Source: DAIOEK01 sp036746315 (GTDB taxonomy: Bacteria > Chloroflexota > Anaerolineae > Anaerolineales > Anaerolineaceae). Taken from it: 64,000 nucleotides of DNA. Shown piece after piece: positions 61,401 through 64,000 of the stretch. The notes below the pieces were generated by a model, which made no database searches, was not told the DNA's origin, and saw only the letters and a program-made list of their open reading frames with translations. The stretch spans positions 1-64,000 of the forward strand of contig DAIOEK010000001.1 of the NCBI GenBank assembly GCA_036746315.1, given 5' to 3'. Numbering within the stretch: the stretch's first letter is position 1; every line of letters starts with the position of its first letter. The position numbers and the translations under genes were made by a program.

Positions 61401-64000
61401 ATTCGTTATCAGAAGCCCACGGCACCGTGATCGTCAATGGTACTGTGGAAACCGGTATTAACCGTTCACAATCGCTGACCATTACCGGTTGGACGAATGA
61501 TTCGGTGATTGCTACAGCGACAGGCGGAATTACTTTCCGCACTTCCATTGAGGCGTTAGCAAGCAATCTGGTTGACTCGCTGCACGAAGCCGAGGCATTG
61601 CTCAAGCTATACGGACCTTACAATTCCACCTTGAAGAATTTCTATCAAGGCGAAGTCGATCGCATTCAGGCAGAATTATTGGCAGATGGTTTGGCTCAAT
61701 ATGTCACCAATCCAAGTGGTGGAACAGACCTTATCTTCCCCTCTGTCATGGTTCTGACTGTCACCATTTACCCCATCTGGGCGCAGGCGGGCATCATCGA
61801 CATTCGTGCCGATCAGTTACAGGGCTCGGGGACCTTTATTGCACCCAGTGATGCAAATGTAACCATCACCAACAATACACCGGCATTCCTGAATATCATG
61901 GGTATCACGATCCCTGATATCAACGGCGGTGTGTATTATGTGGGTGACCTGGTGACCAGCAATGCCACCATCAATGAAATGAATGAAGACCATGCCGAGG
62001 ATGATAATAGGAATAATTACGATGGTGTCGACAGCGAAGTGACACCCGGCGTTGCCAGCTTCAGCACCCTGCCGGTCCCCTCGCAAAATGTTCCCACAAT
62101 AACCATTACCAATACATTAAATATAAATACGGTAAATGACGGGAATACCTATCAATGGCCCAATATTAAAATACTCTCGGTTGCTGATGGCGGATTGGGT
62201 ATTTACAACTATGGCGGTGATGTTTATCTTGAAACGAATCCGGAAGGTGAAGGCAGTATTCGAATCTTGAGCACCATCCGCGCCAAGAATATATCCATTG
62301 TAGCCGGCGGAGATGTATATATTGACGGGCTGTCGACATACGCGGTAGGCGGCGAACCGGCATCCATTCTTGGTTCCGCCACATCCGGCATATATGGGAA
62401 TAGTTCATGGGGAGAAGGTGTAGCCTCCGCCATACTTACCTGGCAATTGGTTGGCTCAGAGTGGGTTCCTGTATATAAATCTGCATTCTATACTACGATC
62501 AATGTCGCTCCGAAATCTCCCTACAGCATCGCCGGCGACCGCGTTCATATCGAAGCTGAATATCTAAACATCAATGGTATTATCCAGAGCGGTCAAGACC
62601 AATACACTCTTACGCTGGACCAATCAGCGGTGAATGAAGTACTTGCCGAAATGCAAAAAGGCAAGAGCGGCAGAATTTATCTCAGCGCAACCTCCAAGAA
62701 CAACCCCGGGTTTAGCGTTTATTACAATACCGCCACACAGCAGTTTGAAGTGGATGAAATGAAGACCAGCGGCGGGTATATTGAATTAATTGGCCGTATT
62801 CTTAATACCGGATATGGCGAGGTCAAACTCTTGGGTGGATATCCCACTATTACCATTACCAACGCCACAAATTACAACCTTGCCGTCAAACGGATCGATG
62901 TTTCACAACATGGTTATGGAACGCTCATCATTGTCGATAAGAATAACGGCAGCCCTGCAATCGATAGCAGCGAGAAGGCAGATGTTGTTACGAATGGCGG
63001 ACCGTACGCTACCATTTACCAATGGACTGAAAGCGGTATGGTCATCACCACCAATGGCGGAACAGGTTCCAGCGAGATTGCTACACTGGTGGAAGGTTAC
63101 TCTTCCATTTATACCCCCGCAGCCGGTTGGCGCTATGGCTGGACTACTGTGGTGGAACAGAATGTCATCAAGAAAAAGCATATCAAGAGCGGTTCCTGGC
63201 TTGGTTTTGTACCCGATGTATTCCAGGATGAAAACATTAGTTGGGATTCAATCGAAGTTCAAGGCAAGCCATACTATGCCGGCTCGGGTCCTTACTATTA
63301 TTATGATCCTTCCGTTACACAGGAATACACCTATAGCAAGCGAGTTGTGATAACCAGTGATACGGGCGTGGTTTGTACTTACCACGATGATTATTGGACG
63401 TGGTATGGCAGTCATGTGTATGTTGCCGACTACCAGCAAATCCAGGGACAGCAAATCCTTCATAATCATTCGGTTACAGCTACCAGAGATATCCATATAA
63501 CCTTCATCGGTGCTTCCGAAGGTACAGTTATCATCAACTCCACTGGAACAGGTGATGTTTACATTCTAGGTTCCATTAATAACCCGGATGGCACAACCAC
63601 CATTACCAGCAATGGCAAGGTGCTTACCCAGGCTGAAGGCGCTACCATTGTCGCGCGCCACATCAATATCAGCGCGGCAAATGGTATTGGTACAAATGCC
63701 AATCCGTTATCAGTTCAAACAACTGAGATCGAATATCTGTGGGCGAATTCGGATGGAACGAAGCGTTTGAACACACCGGATTATCGATACACATCTGCCA
63801 GTGGTTCAATCAAGCTGACTACCAATGACACCGTTTTGGTCGGCAATAGTGTTTACAAATATGTTGGTAATCCCGCGACCATTAACCTGGCGACGGCGAC
63901 TTACACCGATACGACCAAATGGGTAAAGGTATTCGCATCCGAGCAGGATGTTATCAAAGTGGGTGATCTCTACTTCACGTATGTTGGTTCACCCGCCAGC
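46412..64000 (+). CDS. Giant secreted repeat protein, incomplete at the 3' end
   Basis: One frame runs from TTG 46412 (GGGGAGG six bases upstream) to the window edge: 5,863 codons without a stop found in the stretches I translated. The protein has a signal peptide (about residues 1-31), an acidic Pro/Thr/Glu/Ser-rich stretch (about 32-165) and a pectate-lyase-like beta-helix start (STIQAAVDYL, GGNIFIETGVFSENVVIDG). Thousands of residues of beta-rich repeats follow. Motifs such as GxVAVGxSxSV...AYI recall giant leukotoxin (LktA)-like and adhesin-like proteins. Cys is rare. I see no enzymatic domain. The C-terminal anchoring signal lies outside. A surface adhesin, toxin-like or biofilm matrix role is inferred only from style. 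Confidence 0.85.
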   Translation, partial: MKRIIVASLMAAGIAFLLVCFSPISNVSADDGEPTVVETTPTLDTGSPAENVPEVSSTPVPAQEEEPQDIVATDELQADPTTIVEETTSPEVTPEPGQEAPALTTDTEESSPSSGSDQDGGTRDDVSTEPRSPELLLSSSTLSDPQPLAGESDGGIVAEDDAVDNTSDEAALDPWFSSGSNTYNFSTIQAAVDYLKTNSLVPNGGNIFIETGVFSENVVIDGFNFGGSNSLNFYAGCTLGNSNPIACVGTSTLNGTLTISNSSLAMVFNNLIVTGAITLDDVRKVEINLPGTSSDDTYEVVINGTNKVKIKLDGGSGTDSLQLSGASSYITGELTAGTSSGDLTAKYTNSDTDQLELIFDSVEEFNSYINTEDLSYTFERDANIAYTRTYHLKDADAGASGRMTLESSDYGNIIFNNPTNSLTILSNSINTDLEIDSFDNPFAGDLSILAGSTFDDVLIKSNIILPGHNLEIEGWNVTLDDGVVLSTRDISGTDYENAVSIGDSGDISITPVYFRMEDGSKILAHATSSYVGGEVSIESENTSGWNVGALDWIREHLFPLIGTAQGVYVNSTDIILNNAKITGEAVTLTATGGYVIDYTLLEEVSELLNGSAIGEFIESLTGSSISDYLEMVSELGLLQKGILPIPIGVNVRIGYAVIDMTNTVIQAAHDINVLATAIANGAITIKSGYFAFAVGVGVGTAKVLVNGTSNLISSGGNILVRSECTNDTYITAVSKDYAEDNILPLAVAIGVSVVTSKVITSADSLIDAFGSVNLQAHGENVGGAIAMALIFEGGQAAGGFGIYVGISDILAQANGTIKAASQADIKTTTSIDLANINAATNTIEIPNHGFTTGQVVTYNADSMSRPIDGLENGSSYYVVVVDANHIKLVSTQPLDISTSGVRPGAIHTFTPFVAKTFTPSTSNLDVDTDVITITAHGFVNGQHIYYSSMEETVIGGMADTAEYQVVLIDADSFSLIDVLTGLPVDITSIPTTGEQGFMYYDSSAAVTVNVTSGVDSDSDIITIVDHGFETGDMVFYTVADGDYDRTYSKSYGFIANPTTTAQTQLKLEFVDGLVAGDQVAYSPNDHTVITVTINGVTSELTNGITLVVKAIHKESDCESEDTDCAYVSFEDTDGHDVTFTSIVKDSVNDDNGEMIYTPVQSFVKTVTTTGADAPIYGLHDSTFYYVVKIDDDHFRLAASYDQAVELENGIEIDKGLATGSGHNLDTGLVNGIGVKASLISAEENYVGTGTGGSRTATDVLTNTISNGVKTAVLAVPKGIWSFLKWAYSKISGKVDDDTAKEQTDKASDPSSINMSGSLGVIVSLASVRAEIGSNAVLRSMHDIVVEATQEDTWQSGVEGDVAVTEDSGGSKAAIGGALSILVLLNKVNAIVGNGASLDAMGDILVNSELVYPFRVKTFISDVIQSSIGSLLGTLYTDSLSSDFCFSSHLFNTWVRSSATGGDENETSTTIAGAISFILQMSEVISRVEDNVRINQTTDDGSPAHVNYQNSTQNVTVKSSVYGRYILVAGNFSVALQPSLDRNKKLEKVKQFFKDLPTSVFSPFGASGGKNGAGGSVQIPIFISNTIAEIGNNVKIHIGSSGKLIVDALTDYVIFSLAQAGSKAKEGFGIAGAISYVGVFSDTLARIGATTSVVGGSVAISAKDETLNINVVGSVAVGGNVGVGVSIAVNTLIRNVNAILGNFDGGSAGPWQIDYTGSGAQPTISVTLVPVFNGSGLMTTVEDGAVNTQEVQLIETNASQGQFTLTYNEVTTGPLNYNASAAQIETALNALSTIQAAGGVTVTGGDGAAWEVTFNEFGKRDYITGDAYTGGGTSFTGSLTTNSTDGNSTTKEIQTIQNDSTGNDLYFAYNGSTTGPIASDASAAVLDAALDAIISGGVSVTKTSIDTWQITFNNTGNMSTIVATFDAEVVSAIYDEGAYNTHEQQHLSLSDANQGAFELYFINDRTLPLRWNASALEIQNALNSLQSIKDLNEAGTASVTVTGSDGEFDITFSEYADVDMIYFDALSGFEGTASVDTSGTTTTISHSSHHGAFIINVGGTSTWLLPFDASSAQVADALNAVLANSFTVKAASGSTSSPMMNLSGDLDVNATASGFDWAFSLAAAVTRDEKKPSSTEPSQTKGSGMPRKHWQETLLVKMKLAGQNFPTQGNSSTKDTQQGAKNSFAVAGDISVNVGVDKVQAIIRDAGLIVAKTIDVIAENTSTIRTASGSAAINTNGSSSSMGIAGSVSFNWLDGLTRAIIQNTKITQSGTSTSETGVNVTATRTGDIIALAAGGAGAPKEKGIAIAGSVAVSIVRNITEAIVEDLLGGSSLAGGLNIHSDDTANATSIAGALAYGGKAGIGAAFAVSLILSETRALLASSTFSHAGSLKVIADAANRIITGAGALGASKGKVGIGGTVAVNLILSTLEAIARDVNTSISTANGAAEVKTDSTSNIYNFAGAVGGGDTAGIGIAISFNYIDPDIRSAVIDSTLNVGNTTTGTTDTSGLAVSAKNKAQIDAVSAGGAGSGKVAVAGGLSVNLILTTTEAYVAGSGTLIKSAGDVSISADNESNIHSFTGNVAGAGKVAVGASISFNWSGATTQSYIQYADIQSLNGDILLSATNSGEMIAIAAGGQGAGNVAVGGSVSIGYLGNTTKAYITGLSAANKAEIIAQGNVGVTAKDDISAIMIAGVVGGAGTVAVGASLTTLVTSNLVEAYIGEYSSVKGRGKKGTRQVYTGSTTSAGDWQQANMRGVWVTATSDHAFRSFAVGGVGAGTVAVAGSVSVTTVVDTVRAHIDSNSSVNEDNSDAEDDSSGPHQSVNVFAGSSTVLWGVAGALAGAGTVGVGAGLDVGVITKTVEAFIAGKVNAVGDILVQAISSEQIISVAASLGAAGTVGVAGSVGVYTLVLNVIASVASTADLYAVGSVLVNSNDKTDIILVAGSISGAGTVGVGGSFDVSVVVKNIQAYIDNSAHVDAEGNGDGVVAFNGSFTETWVDDPQNIVISISGGDTLNFTYSHGLQTGDMVIYNNSTNKDEDSIKESDGTPLVNGGTYYVIRVDDDSIQLAATKADALAGNAIALQSGLGSDIIHEITKSNVVVVERPTFNPSTDILADNVIDLGYAHGFKTGQALVYSAGGGTPISGLEEGRTYYVIADESSPNTLKLAMDWVDASNGVAIELSSAGATGSAHTLWDGQIDNVSPEVQTPGPQIDLDPDSTEDEDYNPNSLSQKREGAPSTTLVKGVVVSALNQDLSVTVALSGGGAGTVAVNISGLVNVMKANVYAYIGEGAFINKEVQASNKAATGESVYVLAGNDFYHIGIAAVANGAGTVSVTPDADVSVVVNKVHAYIADGANVYALQDVAVSARSSGLIVSVSIGATGSGLVSVAGSVSVITIADETKAYIGQDDGDSTVTTVYANGNVFVNATDTLDIVLVVGSLGLGFGAVGVGASIGVLVEVKNTSAFIAPYAIVNGKGNGSRLSSVVNAKEMNTDGTLSVYDEIAGVVVQAYSHDVMTTVAGSGAFGLYTGVAGSIMVDVFLSDTYAWIGGAARINQDRAGVNDVQDVIINSNNYSKIFNFAGAVGGGIVGVGGAIETNVIRNNAKAYIANTAWVTARRDVTLSALNNKDITVVTAAIGIGGGGFGLTILVNVVGSEFTTTYTVEYDETDRNEDGTPKTGTDNRYNETITEDPLTQNQEDGHDNLNGTLEDSTGSMNSIANYLGGYGDNDAGYAADDMQDYLNNEDLNTTWQDALAAQGDASRSGTIAYIGTGSVVTAETGDINVIAIERIHFVGVAGTVTGGGAAVGAAVSINVVGSNVEAYIMRQVVLNTGDDITVKAKLITDMQAHAVAGNFSASMSIGGQVVVFVDKGMQRASIGELVTTPGDAVFLEAADEVLVQASAERSILADASGVNIAISGAAAGASIAVSTVSGTSLAYLGLVKIGKASGKSVGSVKVQAVSDIKDSTVLTINLSGGAVALGAAISVNVTTPTAQAFIGKGADITTTDSINVEAISRAKAEAHSAGANLGAVAGGLNVAVTVLNPTIKAYIQSTTTSGEKVYLRSPSITLLTVFNYDDTGTNISDQGAAAVSYSGSAGVVAVQGAVSSANSNPVVETYISAGTEVFSSGSLSLLSRVYTKTVAQGYGATAGAVAANVNLSVAVSTGTYKTYITNATINTGDLVMDNHVTEVTKAEITAGSISIYGGVLNISVSTHTPTVYTYIEGSSTRIHNFGDLEMTARFNPYASAYAFGVSVSLYVSVAGSVSVATSTPDVKAWIGNNVTIDGGTHLTGTPTITFTNNNGQIVTVATLPSGLTISFTPGSYTAGETEEDEPTIVYDTLSITSGEAWQTWEYYGFTSAGTIRINMPCTGTGCTRPTKIFGIQEIDPDDPKTLVLLTVSESTSPFTGTTGPNQNSTDYQVYQTADVASTIYRSTGSWLLDGFTEGSEITFSGTTSNNTTFTIASISADGSTIYLLPSTDVEDEVVSNVSAVLSDDEGGNIKILAAQAPYNAEKSVYAYAQASGGGGLVGVNASVAYARNNGTISSWIGDSTSINTIGVVEIRASNTTKQDAVASNVTIGGVLAAGASVARAYAYTTTTASLGSSAYINAGGLEINAAGTDTNSAETTAGSGGVVSVAAASSKTFNTSTVNASIGNNSDIVLTNAGEGEFKLIAEHTAAADSETLAASGGVLSGAGSEAEHYIDSTVNALIGTQDATSGNGVTVQARLIEVSATNRTDIDNDSTGGTGGLVSAAGARSYMSITLNTNASIGRYANLEAIGFVSNQELVSISALNIVNAKDHIAFYTGGALTGAGAYSTIDVLTDKAIVTIGRYAVLKSAGAMTLSARGKGELTSNVAVQTYGLGTVTLGNAKVDVHPWNEVIVDNNAQLTASGDLSLVAGRNSDTEIVNSADAYTVKAIWDGFAGSAIPIDDVDAEAYIVQENKITINSNAYLKSGRQINLYAERLGVVDLLGQAKAVSWVSGVQDAINGLLGGGGEEQYNGHSLSEAHGTVIVNGTVETGINRSQSLTITGWTNDSVIATATGGITFRTSIEALASNLVDSLHEAEALLKLYGPYNSTLKNFYQGEVDRIQAELLADGLAQYVTNPSGGTDLIFPSVMVLTVTIYPIWAQAGIIDIRADQLQGSGTFIAPSDANVTITNNTPAFLNIMGITIPDINGGVYYVGDLVTSNATINEMNEDHAEDDNRNNYDGVDSEVTPGVASFSTLPVPSQNVPTITITNTLNINTVNDGNTYQWPNIKILSVADGGLGIYNYGGDVYLETNPEGEGSIRILSTIRAKNISIVAGGDVYIDGLSTYAVGGEPASILGSATSGIYGNSSWGEGVASAILTWQLVGSEWVPVYKSAFYTTINVAPKSPYSIAGDRVHIEAEYLNINGIIQSGQDQYTLTLDQSAVNEVLAEMQKGKSGRIYLSATSKNNPGFSVYYNTATQQFEVDEMKTSGGYIELIGRILNTGYGEVKLLGGYPTITITNATNYNLAVKRIDVSQHGYGTLIIVDKNNGSPAIDSSEKADVVTNGGPYATIYQWTESGMVITTNGGTGSSEIATLVEGYSSIYTPAAGWRYGWTTVVEQNVIKKKHIKSGSWLGFVPDVFQDENISWDSIEVQGKPYYAGSGPYYYYDPSVTQEYTYSKRVVITSDTGVVCTYHDDYWTWYGSHVYVADYQQIQGQQILHNHSVTATRDIHITFIGASEGTVIINSTGTGDVYILGSINNPDGTTTITSNGKVLTQAEGATIVARHINISAANGIGTNANPLSVQTTEIEYLWANSDGTKRLNTPDYRYTSASGSIKLTTNDTVLVGNSVYKYVGNPATINLATATYTDTTKWVKVFASEQDVIKVGDLYFTYVGSPAS
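48949..55980 (+). repeat. Protein-level repeat family with HGF/HGL-x-TG core
   Basis: Segments with the pattern HGF-x-x-G-x-x-V-x-Y followed by YYVV and LA occur near 48949, 49211, 49482, 55446 and 55763. Each unit is about 80-90 residues. This motif recurs in giant bacterial surface proteins. Confidence 0.6.
51660..52690 (+). repeat. Four diverged repeats of about 95-100 residues
   Basis: Units starting near 51660, 51960, 52230 and 52550 share F-x-L/I...TTxxLxxxASAxxIxxALNAL, then V-x-V and an I/V-TF segment. They interrupt the Gly-rich repeats on both sides. Confidence 0.55.
53281..58600 (+). repeat. Gly/Ala/Val-rich repeats (LktA-like)
   Basis: Units of roughly 45-60 residues with AAGGAGAG-x-VAVGGSVSV-x4-AYI recur along this stretch (for example near 53281, 53640, 53980, 54140, 54310, 54480, 54720, 56160 and 57130). 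The regular spacing suggests a long beta-solenoid. Confidence 0.6.

Noticed and set aside
46412..64000. Many minus-strand frames of 60-365 codons opposite the giant gene
   Set aside because: They mirror the biased codon use of the plus-strand repeat protein, have no ribosome sites and no family pattern. They are antisense shadows.
46412..64000. CRISPR array or DNA-level tandem repeat in the giant gene
   Set aside because: Similarity is at protein level with diverged DNA; no equal-length direct repeats with unique spacers.
1..64000. tRNA or rRNA genes
   Set aside because: No cloverleaf with a T-loop motif or rRNA-like segment was recognised by eye; a tRNAscan run would settle this.

Overview
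The window looks like a piece of an anaerobic or facultative bacterial chromosome of intermediate GC. The likeliest source is the phylum Chloroflexota, class Anaerolineae. This is inference from gene content and style: lipoproteins with Thr/Pro- or Ala/Pro-rich linkers, LuxR/MalT-type and CarH-type regulators, a YgeY hydrolase, an Isp-type [NiFe] hydrogenase, a very large secreted protein, and many tightly overlapping genes. No rRNA, tRNA, CRISPR array or insertion sequence was seen.

Layout. (1) 1-6.0 kb: the end of a probable sugar permease, a GH106-like alpha-L-rhamnosidase on the minus strand, and a compressed four-gene minus-strand operon (two DUF4386-type membrane paralogues, a Tat-signal flavodoxin, a small conserved protein). 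(2) 6.1-7.2 kb: a 5'-truncated MalT/LuxR regulator. (3) 7.3-15.9 kb: a plus-strand operon headed by a CarH/LitR-like MerR-cobalamin regulator. It continues with an MFS transporter, an alpha/beta hydrolase, an SRPBCC protein, a Rieske oxygenase, an F420/PPOX-type flavoprotein, TspO, a peroxiredoxin-like gene with an in-frame TGA at the catalytic Cys position (probable selenoprotein), DUF4345, DegV and a DUF1295 methyltransferase/reductase-like protein. It reads as a light, tetrapyrrole or oxidative stress response unit. (4) 16-23.4 kb: two secreted Ig/LysM-type proteins, a small Cys-rich protein, YgeY, an HtrA protease and ExoD.

(5) 23.8-33.3 kb: the most interesting block. A PocR-domain regulator precedes TusA, two DsrE-family proteins and a lipoyl H-protein-like carrier. 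Next comes a complete Isp-type hydrogenase set (HynS, Isp1, Isp2, a SpoIIAA-like small protein, HynL, HynD), then a lipoate-protein ligase and TatA. The arrangement suggests a membrane hydrogenase coupled to sulfur-carrier and lipoyl chemistry. (6) 33.4-44.2 kb: a sugar or deoxysugar catabolic operon with a class II aldolase, an ABC importer of the RhaS/LsrB type with two permeases, a xylulokinase-like kinase, rhamnulokinase, a SorC-family regulator and a 2-hydroxyacid dehydrogenase. No isomerase is present. (7) 44.3-64 kb: a TPR lipoprotein-like gene, then one open reading frame from 46412 to the window edge (at least 5,863 codons, no stop). It encodes a giant secreted repeat protein with a signal peptide, an acidic Pro/Thr-rich stretch, a beta-helix-like start and several internal repeat families.

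Starts were moved from the longest open frame wherever a ribosome binding site or a 1-8 base overlap with the previous gene argued for it. All functional calls come from reading motifs by eye; no database search was run.
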